Positions 19,401-28,800 of a stretch of DNA of 45,305 nt are shown piece by piece. The notes under the pieces were generated by a model, which saw nothing but the letters and a program-made list of their open reading frames with translations, did no database searches and had not been told where the DNA came from. Origin of the DNA: Limisphaerales bacterium (lineage in GTDB: Bacteria; Verrucomicrobiota; Verrucomicrobiia; Limisphaerales; UBA11358); NCBI GenBank assembly GCA_025362675.1, contig JANYFN010000292.1, positions 1 through 45,305 of the forward strand, read 5' to 3'. The position numbers and the translations under genes are program-made. How positions within the stretch are numbered: the stretch's first letter is position 1; each line of letters opens with the position of its first letter.

Positions 19401-19999
19401 ACGCCATAAACGGCTCGCTGGATTTCCAACTTCGGTGCCGACGTGGCTGAATTCACGGCGGCGTCCGTCTTCACCGGCGGGAGTTTGAAAGCGAGCACAG
19501 CAATGTCGCGGTAAAACCCAAGCGTCGTCGCCGGTTGTGGCAGCACAGCGTCAAAAACCTTAGCGCCGTGGACGCGCGTTTCACTGGCGGTAAGGCGCTG
19601 CATGGCGTTGGTCACAGTATTCCACGGACCCCCGCTGCTGGACCAGCCGGCGCAATTTTCCACGCACAGTTTGAGTCCGAGTCGGTCGGCCTCTTGGACG
19701 GCAAACTTGAAATCGTTGCGCCACTCCGGACTCATGAAGTTCACCGAACCGCGTGGGATGCCGCAATCTACGTTCACGATAGTCGCACCCCCGAGGCCGA
19801 TCTGTTTCATCGCCTCGAGATCGGCCGTGATCCCGACCTGTGTGATGTTGCCGTTCATCCAATGCCACCAGGTCTGCGGTTTGGCGGAATCCGGCGGTTT
19901 GATGAATCCCGATTGTAATGAATCATTTGGTGCCGCCGCCGCTTCGAGCGCAAGCAATAGAGTGGTTAAACCAAGTCGCAGCCATGAGAAGTTTAGCAT
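16430..19999 (-). CDS. GH106-type glycosidase (alpha-L-rhamnosidase-like), paralogue 1
   Basis: A 1189-residue secreted protein with a signal peptide of about 22 residues ending in AAAA. GH106 enzymes release alpha-L-rhamnose from complex glycans. The diagnostic N-terminus is present (FIKPPDSAKPQTWWHWMNGN, then GITADLEAMKQIGLGGA and ENCAGWSSSGGPW). Candidate catalytic glutamates are E394 in DSYE and E521 in GAESFT, 127 residues apart. E471 (VEPY) and E492 (GEFW) are also conserved in the other two paralogues. The C-terminus is a GH2-like sugar-binding beta-sandwich (SLNGHDLGVLWKPPFRVNV, then VTNLWPNRLIGDE). Unusually, a module of about 80 residues occurs twice: after the first block (19190-19438) and again at 17140-17390. 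It resembles DUF3395. The gene diverges from the secreted protein at 20575. Confidence 0.88.
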   Translation of the reverse strand: MLNFSWLRLGLTTLLLALEAAAAPNDSLQSGFIKPPDSAKPQTWWHWMNGNITQVGITADLEAMKQIGLGGATIVNVDCGIPRGSVNFMSPEWRNDFKFAVQEADRLGLKLCVENCAGWSSSGGPWNTVTNAMQRLTASETRVHGAKVFDAVLPQPATTLGFYRDIAVLAFKLPPVKTDAAVNSATSAPKLEIQRAVYGVKGGGSADVKDKLTALVKRGQTSITASSSELGGDPAWGQFKQLRLEFTLNGKPDVLTVDENETLIFPVNAAKLTAARLVQKTSVNRTFVKPPPATETGGEAISHSSVLDLTAKLAVDGRLHWDVPAGDWIILRVGYTPIGIENHPAPDEGRGLECDKLSKTSLDAHWDGFMSKVLADIGPLAGHALDTALIDSYEVGGQDWTPNFRAEFQKRRGYDPLKFLPTFTRQIVDSPAVTERFLWDMRRTVADLFADNYFGHFAELCRQHGLLNAVEPYTGPFESLQSGAPADVVMGEFWSGSQGHPSVKMAASIAHIYGKGIVGAESFTAAPGKQTGRWLEDPYSLKTLGDLMFCQGLNRYIFHRYAMQPWTNRSPGMTMGQWGFHFDRTETWWAQGKPWIDYISRCEYLLQQGRAVADAAYFTGESAPVEMRIGNPTLPAGYDYDAINADVLLHGATVKNGRLTLASGANYAVLILPAEDVNMTPQLLQCLRKLVRAGATVVGARPQYSPSLADFPECDTQIKKLADELWGKCDGKNVLENSVGKGRIVWGQSLSNTFSTLALKPDFESHGTGTDTHLAYVHRIAADADIYFVSNQRHQFDSAECTFRVSGKIPELWHPDTGTMEAAPIWNTHDGRTTVTLNFEPAGSVFVIFRQANQATDHIVAASGIFTNKSPAPPNLIISKAVYTATDGTGEMDVTKKISELIREGLPVVANNDLLGHDPAVDHEKELRVDYALDGKPSKATVRENEMLPLPVTPRIGQSPPWETSVGADGSPLVKAWSNGQIELHMASGNVLHQDATKVPVPEEISGEWQLSFPPNWGAPASVTLASLISWPQHTNDGVRYFSGTATYEKELQISADRLATGCELWLDLGAVKNFAEVSLNGHDLGVLWKPPFRVNVTTVAQAGSNKLVVKVTNLWPNRLIGDEQLPPDREWNGQELKAWPQWLLDGKPSPTGRLTFTTWHHWMKDSPLLESGLLGPVTLRNAELIRTK

Positions 20000-20574
20000 G
20001 TTATTTTTTAATAATTTATTTCCACACCACTAGGATCGTTCGTTAACACCATTGGCAAATTTTTGAATGAGTTACCAGGACGATGCCGGCACCGCTAGCG
20101 CCAAGTCAGCAAAAAATGCCCGCCGGGCACATTGGACTCAGCTGTTTATTGCAGAGGTGTCATTGTCAAAATAGCAGGAGAGACACTAAGACGTCTATAA
20201 CCTTGTGTGGTGAGATTTGAATCGCGGAACTCAGAGAGGCTGCTGACAATCTCGAGAGAAATAGGATGTTACTGCTATAAGCGTCCAGTGGCGTAATTTT
20301 GATTCAGGGCGACCATCACCTATTTCAGTGATGAGGGTGTTACCGTCTTTGGGGATACACAAACAGCAAATCTCAGATATGTTTAGCTAATACCAACACA
20401 AATCAACGTGCCGCAATAGTCTTTAAAGCACGTCGAGTTGGTAAATCTGAATACATGCAACGCCGGAAAACATATATTAATTCGCGCTTCGAATGGTTGG
20501 AGAATCTACTCCCTTTACTCTCGAATTTCAGTGTCTGAGTCCTCTAATAAAATCAAATAACCCTAGAATTCATT
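20000..20574. other. 575-nt AT-rich divergent intergenic region
   Basis: No supportable gene is seen. It separates the minus-strand GH106 gene from the plus-strand modular protein and must hold both promoters. The 22 nt before the GH106 ATG are almost pure A/T. TAGAAT at 20564-20569 lies 5 nt before the plus-strand ATG. A 6-bp inverted repeat ACGTGC/GCACGT (20406-20411 and 20428-20433) and a short TGCCCG/CGGGCA hairpin near 20117-20129 could be regulatory, but both are weak. Confidence 0.5.
20564..20569 (+). promoter_or_regulatory. -10-like TAGAAT directly before the 20575 gene
   Basis: CTAGAAT is followed by 5 nt and the ATG. The same CTAGAAT at the same distance precedes the giant protein gene at 25810, suggesting shared control and leaderless transcripts. 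No good -35 is visible here. Confidence 0.4.
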
Positions 20575-23500
20575 ATGCTAAAACCCAATAATTCAAAATG
20601 GAAGCTAGCGGCAAATCTAGTTTGCCTTGCTACGCTGACCATCGCCAATTACGCCTCGGCGGCGGTTCTCTTGACGGATAACTTTAATGTGGTTTCAGGA
20701 AATTCACAAAATGTTAACCAGGACCTTGGGGTTCGTCAAGCTGGTCCGCTGGCGCTCGCCACCTATACCGGTTTGAACCTGCACCATCAGGTCGGTAATA
20801 CGGGCACGGACGTCGGCCAGCCAGGTGGCGTTTCCAATAGTGGCTACGTGCTCCTCGCGCTTAATGGGGCCTTTCAAAGCGACCTGAACATAGCGGCTGT
20901 TTCAGCCGGTATTTTAACCATCGAAGTTGATATGTATAACACTGGGCCCGCTGGTGGTGGTGGCGTGCGCCAATGGGTGGCGTGCGCACTGAGGCGTGAA
21001 GGTCAGACCTTCCCCGTGGTTGATTCGGGTGAATTCGGCTTTCTAAAGCGAGCTGACGGCGGTGTGCAGGTGTTCCAAAGCGGTGGCAGTATTGCGCCGG
21101 GAAGTTGGGACAATGCGGGCACTGCAACAGCGGATCATTGGACGTTGATCTTCACTGACACGGCTGGAACCGGCTCCGCTTTCGTCGGGAACGGATCAAA
21201 AGTCACTATGATCAATGGCTCAACCACGCTCGGGACGCTCACTCTAAGCCAGCTAAATCGATCGGGTCTTAAACTTGGCTTCACCCAGGATGGCAACCGT
21301 TTTGCTGGCATTGACAATATTTCCATTTCAGGGACGTTGCCAGCCATCTCGGTCACCGGAACGAACCAGAGCGGGGGTAATCCGTTCACGCCCTCGTGGA
21401 CGGCAGAAACTCCCAACCTGATTGCCGGACTATCTCCAACGACTGCCACTGGTGATTTCGCAAAAGAAAGTTCGGGCGGCACAGCGATTTTGACGGACGG
21501 CACGATTGGAACTTCCGGAACCATCGGCGGATTTGCGACCTGCGGCGCTGGCGGTGGTAGCGGCAGCACGCTCATCTACGCTCTCACTAATGTGGTGAAC
21601 GGATCTGATGTCACCAATATCGTAGTCTATAGCGGTTGGAGTGATGGTGGTCGTCAAGGGCAATACTATGATCTGTCCTATTCCACTATATCGCAGCCTA
21701 CAACTTATATTCCCATTGCCACGGTTTTCTATCTTCCGGGCTCATATAACGGTGCACCAGCAAACCGGGTCACAATCGCCAAGACTAACGGCACGCCGCT
21801 AGCCAGTAGCGTCGCCAACCTCAAGTTTGAGTTCGCCACGCCTCCCAATGCAGGCAACTTCAACAATGGCTATCAGGGCTATTCTGAAATCATTGTGCAA
21901 GGCGGAGATACCGCCGCCCCGCCCCCGCCGCCGTCGGGTTACCTGACCCAAGACACCTTGCCTAGTTATGCTGAAACAGTCGTGGGTGATCAAGTCGTCT
22001 TTACTGCGGGCTTCAGCAATTTTCCGCCCGTCAGCCTGCATTGGCAGGTCATTGCCGGCGGCACAACTAATAACGTCAACACGGGTGTGGTCAATGTTAC
22101 CAACAATGACAACGTTATCTCGACTTTGACCCTCAACAATGTGCAAACCAATAGTTCAGGTTTCTATCGCCTCAAAGCCGACAATGCGACCAACAATGCC
22201 GCCACTCCTTCCTATAGCGCGTCTGGTCGGTTGCTGGTAAGTAGCGCGCCGTTAATTGGAAACAACGTTGCCATGAATTACGCCAGCCAAAACTTCCCTA
22301 GTAGCGCTAGCTTCCTGCCTGCGTGGCCGGTGGACACCAACAATTTGAATTTAATCTATGGATTTCAAAGTGGAACGGGTCCGGGCACCTTTACTGTTGC
22401 GGGCGACTTTACGGGCGGTGGCAATTTTTGTAACGCCGATCCAACCATTTTGACGGACGGCCAGATTGCTTCCATGACTTCGTTACCCAACCTGGCGTTT
22501 TGTGCGGGTGGCACGCTCAATCTGGGCATCGGTTATCAAGTCATCTATACGTTGAATCCTACGACCTACGGCACGGATCTTACGAATATTACGGTTTTCG
22601 GAGGCTGGCAGGATGCCGGTCGTGATGAACAAAAATATCAGATCCTGTATTCGACGGTTCAAAATCCCTCGGTTTTTACACCCTTGGTAATTGCTGACTA
22701 TCAGCCGAGCAATCCAGGTAATCAACCCTGCGTCAACCGCACCCAAATTGTGCCGGTCAGCGGCGTGCTGGCCCATAACGTGGCAGCCTTGAAAATCAGT
22801 TGGAATGTGTCACCTTCGCCTGAAAACGGGTGGGAAGGCTATTCAGAAATCCTTGCCGGTGGCCAGCCCTCAACCGGCTTCGGACCGGTGCTTACCAACG
22901 ATATCTCGCCGAGCACTGCCTCGGACTCGGTTGGTAGCCAGCTTATCCTCACCGCAGGTTTCTCGGGTGCCACCACTATCCAATGGCAAAAAAATGGAAC
23001 CAATATTGTGGGAGCAACCGGCTCCACACTGACGCTGAATAACCTGCAACTCACTGATGCCGGAGCTTACGCGTTGAAGGCAACGAATCCGAACGGAGTA
23101 AATAGCAGTGGCGCTTGCGTGCTGACTGTAAATCCCGCACCGATAGGAACCAACAATGTGGTTACGAGCATTGCTACGCAAACTTCGATCAAGGATGTCT
23201 TCACTCCCACTTGGGACCCTTCGCCGTTAGCTAACAATTTGTTCTATAATGCTGCGCCAAGTAGTTCTGGCGACGGTGATTTCACTGGCGGAACCTTCAA
23301 CATAGCCACCGGCGCAAGTTTACCCGTGGTGTTGACGGACGGCACGTTCGGCACGATTGATTTTAACTTGAGCGGTAATCACGCTTGGGTGACGTGCCTT
23401 GGTTCAGGTAGCTCTTACCAAAATGGTCCGCTTCTGGGAGGCCAATTTGTGACCTATTCGTTGCCCGCTGCCGTGAATGGATATGATATTACTAATATCA

Positions 23501-24579
23501 TGACGGCTTGCGGCTGGAATGATCAAGGCCGCGATCAGCAATCTTACACCGTGAGTTATGCCACAGCTGCGAACCCGACTTATTTCCAGGTTCTGGCGGT
23601 TGTTAGCTACAATCCTACCAACCCGGCGGGTTATTCCATGAGCCGGGCGACTCTTACGCCGATCAGCGGAGTGCTGGCCCGCAACGTTGTGGCTCTGCAG
23701 TTCGACATGTCCTGGCCGGGAGGTGAAAATGGATTCTCCGGCTACAGTGAAATGGCTGCCTACGGTTCGCCTTCGGTCTCGGCACCGCCCGCCAGCCCGC
23801 AGATCAACGCCCAACACGAAGAATACACTGACTCCTTTACCCTCGAAACACCCAACCTAGTTGCCGGGCAATTACCCAGCACTTTTGGAGCCGGCGTATT
23901 CTCGAATGAAGGGTGTTCCGCGGCCGGGCTGACCGATGGCATACTTACCTTCGGTGGGAATACCAATAGCGCCAGTTGTGGTGCCGACGGCACGGCCGTT
24001 CCTTATATCGTATTCAACTCCGCCAGCGGCTGGAATTTGACGAATATTGTGACTTATACCCTATGGCACGATTTCGGTCGGGATGGACAGTTCTATAATG
24101 TTTCCTATTCAACATTGTCAAATCCGACAACGTTCTTGCCTCTGGCCAGTGTAGCCTATAACCCCTCCGTTCCTCATGATGGTCGAGCTTCAGGCAATCG
24201 TATCGCGATTACTCCAGCACTTGGCCAAGCCATGCTTGCCAGCAATGTGTTCGCCGTGAAGTTTGACTTCACTCCGCAAGGAACAGCGGACTTTGGCTGG
24301 TCTGGCTATACGGAAATCGTGTTGCAAGGTTCTAGTCTGGCCGCACCGACGACGCCAGTGTTGAACCCCGCAACAGTATCGGGTGGCAACCTGATTCTCA
24401 CGGGAACCGGCACGCCGAACTATGCCTACACTGTTATCACTGCTACCAATCTACAGACACCCTCTGCTAATTGGACCATTAGTGCGATTGGTTCGACTAG
24501 TGGTGCGGGCGTCTTCTCCAATTCTATCCCAGTAAGTTCGACCGAGCCGCGTCGCTTCTTCCGGGTGCAGATGCCGTAA
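20575..24579 (+). CDS. Secreted modular surface protein with four copies of an uncharacterised GW-x-D-x-GRD module
   Basis: A 1334-residue protein that I cannot assign to a named family. It has a signal peptide (about residues 1-30, ending ASA) and then a beta-rich domain from TDNFNVV to GIDNISISG (to about 21340) that looks like a laminin-G/concanavalin-type jelly roll. The rest alternates two kinds of unit. The first is a module of about 190 residues at 21343-21910, 22260-22860, 23150-23770 and 23815-24333, each with LTDG, TNI, a GW-x-D-x-GR motif and YSE. The second is an Ig-like domain (21940-22250 and 22885-23135). The C-terminal 80 residues are a Verrucomicrobia-style tail ending RRFFRVQMP. 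A role in adhesion or glycan binding is inferred from domain shapes; no catalytic motif is seen. Confidence 0.8.
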   Translation: MLKPNNSKWKLAANLVCLATLTIANYASAAVLLTDNFNVVSGNSQNVNQDLGVRQAGPLALATYTGLNLHHQVGNTGTDVGQPGGVSNSGYVLLALNGAFQSDLNIAAVSAGILTIEVDMYNTGPAGGGGVRQWVACALRREGQTFPVVDSGEFGFLKRADGGVQVFQSGGSIAPGSWDNAGTATADHWTLIFTDTAGTGSAFVGNGSKVTMINGSTTLGTLTLSQLNRSGLKLGFTQDGNRFAGIDNISISGTLPAISVTGTNQSGGNPFTPSWTAETPNLIAGLSPTTATGDFAKESSGGTAILTDGTIGTSGTIGGFATCGAGGGSGSTLIYALTNVVNGSDVTNIVVYSGWSDGGRQGQYYDLSYSTISQPTTYIPIATVFYLPGSYNGAPANRVTIAKTNGTPLASSVANLKFEFATPPNAGNFNNGYQGYSEIIVQGGDTAAPPPPPSGYLTQDTLPSYAETVVGDQVVFTAGFSNFPPVSLHWQVIAGGTTNNVNTGVVNVTNNDNVISTLTLNNVQTNSSGFYRLKADNATNNAATPSYSASGRLLVSSAPLIGNNVAMNYASQNFPSSASFLPAWPVDTNNLNLIYGFQSGTGPGTFTVAGDFTGGGNFCNADPTILTDGQIASMTSLPNLAFCAGGTLNLGIGYQVIYTLNPTTYGTDLTNITVFGGWQDAGRDEQKYQILYSTVQNPSVFTPLVIADYQPSNPGNQPCVNRTQIVPVSGVLAHNVAALKISWNVSPSPENGWEGYSEILAGGQPSTGFGPVLTNDISPSTASDSVGSQLILTAGFSGATTIQWQKNGTNIVGATGSTLTLNNLQLTDAGAYALKATNPNGVNSSGACVLTVNPAPIGTNNVVTSIATQTSIKDVFTPTWDPSPLANNLFYNAAPSSSGDGDFTGGTFNIATGASLPVVLTDGTFGTIDFNLSGNHAWVTCLGSGSSYQNGPLLGGQFVTYSLPAAVNGYDITNIMTACGWNDQGRDQQSYTVSYATAANPTYFQVLAVVSYNPTNPAGYSMSRATLTPISGVLARNVVALQFDMSWPGGENGFSGYSEMAAYGSPSVSAPPASPQINAQHEEYTDSFTLETPNLVAGQLPSTFGAGVFSNEGCSAAGLTDGILTFGGNTNSASCGADGTAVPYIVFNSASGWNLTNIVTYTLWHDFGRDGQFYNVSYSTLSNPTTFLPLASVAYNPSVPHDGRASGNRIAITPALGQAMLASNVFAVKFDFTPQGTADFGWSGYTEIVLQGSSLAAPTTPVLNPATVSGGNLILTGTGTPNYAYTVITATNLQTPSANWTISAIGSTSGAGVFSNSIPVSSTEPRRFFRVQMP

Positions 24580-24592
24580 TTAGTTCAAACCG

Positions 24593-24621
24593 GCGCCCGG
24601 GGACAATGAGTCTCCGGGCGC
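24593..24621 (+). terminator. Rho-independent-type terminator after the modular protein gene
   Basis: GCGCCCGGGGA and TCTCCGGGCGC form an 11-bp stem with one G-T pair and a 7-nt loop. The stem is followed by TTCTCGTATT, a modest U-rich tail. It starts 14 nt past the stop codon. This is the clearest terminator in the window. Confidence 0.7.
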
Positions 24622-24689
24622 TTCTCGTATTAGTATAAGTCTGAAATAAAATTGCTAATGATAGGATCTAAAAGTTTTTAAATGCCGCA

Positions 24690-24695
24690 TATATA
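24690..24695 (+). promoter_or_regulatory. -10-like TATATA before the pseudopilin gene
   Basis: TATATA ends 6 nt before the ATG at 24702. No clear -35 or Shine-Dalgarno is visible. Confidence 0.35.
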
Positions 24696-24701
24696 GTTAC
24701 G

Positions 24702-25598
24702 ATGAAAAATATTATATTTACCAGCGAGACTGCGCTGATTGTTAAGACTCAGCGCAAGGCATTTACCTTGATCGAACTGTTGGTAGTTATAGCGATTATT
24801 GCTATTCTGGCCGCAATGCTCTTGCCGGCATTGGCCAAAGCCAAACAGAAGGCGTTGGGCATCGCCTGTATTAATAATTTAAAACAACTTACTCTGGCTG
24901 TGCATGTCTATGCCACAGACTTTCAAGATGCTATTCCTCCCAATGGCCTTGGAACTTTTGATTCTTGGGTTAATAGCACAGGAAACGGGGTCCGGAAAGA
25001 CAACTATTCAGATGTCACGCTGATTCAAAAGTGTGTTCTCTACCCTTTTAATAAATCGGAAGGAATTTATCGATGCCCAGGTGACAAGGATATAATTATA
25101 GGTCAGTCTGCGCCGCGGGTGCGCAACTATTCCATGAGCGGCATGATGGGTGACAATCTTAAAACAACCACTGATGTGCATGGTGATCCGAACGTTCCAT
25201 CGACCTACATCAGAGAACATACTAAACTGACACAAGTTAACAATCCTGGGCCATCGGCAGCTCTGTTGTTTATTGACGAACAATCCAGCGCTGGCACGAC
25301 CGCTACTGAAACCAGCATTGATGACGGATATTTTGCGGTTGATTCAGGTGGGACGGCACCTTCAAGATCCAGTTACGGCAGCGGAACCTGGCGCAATTCT
25401 CCTTCCAGCCGTCATGGCAACTATGGCACTATGTCTTTTGCAGATGGTCGCGCCGATCATATGAAGTGGTTGAGTGGAACGACGAAGGGATTGACGGGAA
25501 ATGATTGTCCTCGTGGTGTCGCACCCAATGACCCAGATAAAAAGCAGTTGTGGCTCTCAATGTATGGTTCCGGAACAGTTGCGGGTGTTCCTTGGTGA
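24702..25598 (+). CDS. Type II/IV pseudopilin-like protein with H-X9-DG tail
   Basis: A 298-residue protein. Residues about 19-50 carry the prepilin methylation motif [20 protein letters not shown] followed by [12 protein letters not shown]. This predicts cleavage before the Phe by prepilin peptidase and assembly into a pseudopilus or export by a type II-like system. The C-terminal part has the H-X9-DG motif ([12 protein letters not shown]) seen in the large pseudopilin families of Planctomycetes and Verrucomicrobia. Between the two lies a globular domain containing YRCPGDKD. It lies between two module-bearing secreted proteins, with 122-nt and 211-nt gaps, and is expressed separately from the first because of the terminator at 24593. 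The partner secretion genes are not in the window. Confidence 0.9.
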   Translation: MKNIIFTSETALIVKTQRKAFTLIELLVVIAIIAILAAMLLPALAKAKQKALGIACINNLKQLTLAVHVYATDFQDAIPPNGLGTFDSWVNSTGNGVRKDNYSDVTLIQKCVLYPFNKSEGIYRCPGDKDIIIGQSAPRVRNYSMSGMMGDNLKTTTDVHGDPNVPSTYIREHTKLTQVNNPGPSAALLFIDEQSSAGTTATETSIDDGYFAVDSGGTAPSRSSYGSGTWRNSPSSRHGNYGTMSFADGRADHMKWLSGTTKGLTGNDCPRGVAPNDPDKKQLWLSMYGSGTVAGVPW

Positions 25599-25798
25599 GT
25601 TTAGCGGTTTTGAATTAATCACCCATGTTCAACTTCTATTGGTTAATAAACAGTCCTCTGTCGTCGCTGGCATGGCCGATGATAACATAACCTGCTTGGA
25701 TAATCCGCAGAACTGCGACGGCGCGGCTGTCCGTTAACATCTTTCAAGAAGGGATTCTATCGGCAATTTATTTTTTTACCGAATCATCGAGGAATTAC

Positions 25799-25804
25799 TA
25801 GAAT
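25799..25804 (+). promoter_or_regulatory. -10-like TAGAAT before the giant CotH protein gene
   Basis: CTAGAAT with 5 nt to the ATG, matching the element at 20563-20569. A TTTACC (25775-25780) lies 18 nt upstream and could be a weak -35. Confidence 0.4.
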
Positions 25805-25809
25805 CTAAT

Positions 25810-28800
25810 ATGTCAAAAACTAAGCTGCCAAAAAACCTAATCGTTCTTAGGATGGCGTTGTTGTGTCAGTTTTTATTGGGCAGTTCAGGCTTTTCGCAAA
25901 TAACTGTTTCAGGTTCGGATCAGACGGGTATTTTGCCGCTAACTCCCACTTGGACCTTAGCTACGAACAGTATTATTGCCGGATTTAATCCTACAGTCAC
26001 CAGTGGAAATTTTGGCCAATACACCGGTGCCGATGTCAAAAACTTAACGCGACTTGGAATTCCATTGTCCATTTATGCTTACAATAATCCTCAAGCTACG
26101 AACTTGGAAGTGTGCGGTAGTGACGGCTCGGCGGGAGCTTTATTGGTCTATACTTTACCTGCTGCCATTTATGGATACGATCTTACTAACATTACGGTTT
26201 ACGGCGGTTGGCAGGATAATGGGCGCGATTCTCAAGCTTACACAGTTTACTATTCTACGGTTGCAAACCCTGGAAACTTTTATCTTCTCACGACGGTAAA
26301 TTATTCGCCGCTAGGCGTTCCGGGAGGTGTTGCTTCTGCCACCCGAGTCGTTATCAACAACGCCTCCGGCGCGGCGGTTGCCAGAAGTGTTGCCGCCTTA
26401 AAATTTGATTTTACCACACCGCCGTCGGAGAATGGTTCTGTTGGTTATACCGCTATTACCGTGCAAGGCGTGGCCGCATCCAATCTGGTGGTGCCGCCGA
26501 TTTTAATCACAACCTCAAATCTATATAACAGCGGTTCGTTTACTCCCACGTGGCTAATAGAAACGGATAGCCTCATCGGTGGGCAATTTCCCAGTGGGGT
26601 CGGCGCGGGAAATTTTAATAATGAAGGTGTGGGCGGCGTCGGTGCGCTTACGGATGGAATGTTCGGAGACGTTGGAACCTTTACCAACTATGCGACGTGC
26701 GGAAGTGGCGCCGGCCAGTCGCTCACCTATTTTCTCAATGGAGCGACACTTACTAACATCGTGGTTTACAGCGGCTGGCAGGATGTAGGACGTGACGGAC
26801 AGTTTTATACTGTTTTATATTCAACCGCATCGGCACCAACGACGTTCGTTCCGCTAACGAGTGTCAGTTTTAACCCAGCCATTTCTGGAGTTTCGGCCAA
26901 CCGCGTAGCTATCAGCACTACTTCCGGTGCGCCATTGGCTACGAACGTCGCCTTCGTGACTTTTGACTTTACGCCGCAAACAGGCAGCTTTGATAATGCT
27001 TATTCCGGATATTCAGAAATTATTTTGGAAGGTATACCCGAGTCCGGCGGCTTTGCCGGTGGTGTGACGTTTAATTCTGCTGTGCCGACGAGTAGCGCGA
27101 ATAGTGCGGATGCCACGTTGGTTTTCAATGAAATAATGTATCATCCCTCCACGAACGAAGCGGGGATGGAATTTGTAGAGTTTTACAATCAGCTGGCCGT
27201 GGACTTAGATGTCTCCAACTGGCAGGTAAGTGGCGACATAGCCTATACTTTTCCGCCGGGCACGCGGGTGGCTGGGCGTAGTTATATTGTGCTGGCGCGA
27301 ACCCCGGCTACTTTGATGTCTGCAATGGGATTATCTTCAAATGTATTTGGTCCGTTCGTAAGTCCTTTGAACAACCAGGGTGGCACCTTAAATTTATACA
27401 ACAATTCTGCACGCCTCATGGACAGCGTCACCTTTGGCACTTCTGGTGACTGGCCGGTGACGCCGGATGGCGCCGGTCCGTCTTTGTCCAAGCGCAATCG
27501 CGATTGGGGAAGTGCTTCAGCAGCTAATTGGAAGGCAAGTTGGCAGAACGGCGGCACTCCCGGAACAGAAAATTTTGCATCATCGTCTAACCCAGTTACA
27601 TTGGCGTTAAACGAGTTTTCTGGCACGACCAACACAGTGTTCTGGGTTGAGTTGATGAACTATGGAACAAATTCGATTTCATTGGGTAATTGTATCTTGC
27701 ATCACGATGGCGCAACTAATACCGACTATGTATTTCCGCTAAATGTGACAATCAATCCTGGTGCATTTCTAGTTCTATCTAATAACATGCTGGGTTTTAT
27801 TTCACCGGCTACCGGTGATAAGCTATTTTTATTTGCAACAAATTACTCATCCGTTTATGACGGACTGGTGCTGAAGAAAACACCGCATGCTCGTTACCCG
27901 GACGGGACGGGAACCTGGCTGGTCCCCAATTTACCGACGCCGAGTGCGAGCAACTATTTTGCCTTCCATACCGAACTGGTGATCAATGAAATCATGTATG
28001 ACCACAAGAATTTTATGGCGGCGAACACTAATTCGCTCCCACAAGGTAATCCTGAAGAATGGGTGGAAATTTACAATCGAGGTTCCAACGCAGTTGATTT
28101 GACTGGTTGGACTTTGTCGGGTGGTATTAGTTATTCCTTCAGCAACGGCAAGGCCATTGCGCCAGGCAACTATTTGGTCGTGGCGGCGGACGCAATCACT
28201 TTACACGCGACTTATCCCACGATTGACGTTGTCGGAAATTACAGTGGCCATTTGAGCAACAGTGGTGATACTATTATCCTTAACGATTCCCAGGGGAATC
28301 CAGCTAACCAGGTGAATTATTATCCAGGCGGTCGTTGGCCGGAATCTCCCGGCGGCGGTGGGCCGAGCTTAGAATTGCGTGATCCTAAAGCGGATAACTC
28401 AAAAGGCGAGGCATGGGCGCCGAGCATAGAGTCAACTAAGTCCTCGTGGCAGACGTTTACTTATCAGATGGTCGCCCAACCTAGCGTGACCCCAGCTCCG
28501 GACGATCAGTTTGAGGACTTCATTCTTGGTCTGTTAACGGACGGCGAGTGTTGGGTGGACGACATAAGCATCATTCAATCACCGACGAATAATCCGGTGC
28601 AATTGATCACCAATGGTAACTTTGAGAATGGTCTTACCGGCTGGCGCTTGATGGGCAATCACCAGCGCAGTAAGTTGGAAAATGATGCGGACGCTCCCGG
28701 TAATCATGTGCTGCATTTTGTTTCGAGCGGACCGCAAGAGCATATGAACAACCATATCGAGACGACCCTCAGCCGCGCCGTAACTAATGGCTTGCTCTAT

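Noticed and set aside
20117-20129. TGCCCG/CGGGCA hairpin as a terminator of a lost gene
   Set aside because: The loop would be 1-3 nt, no T run follows, and no upstream gene reads toward it.
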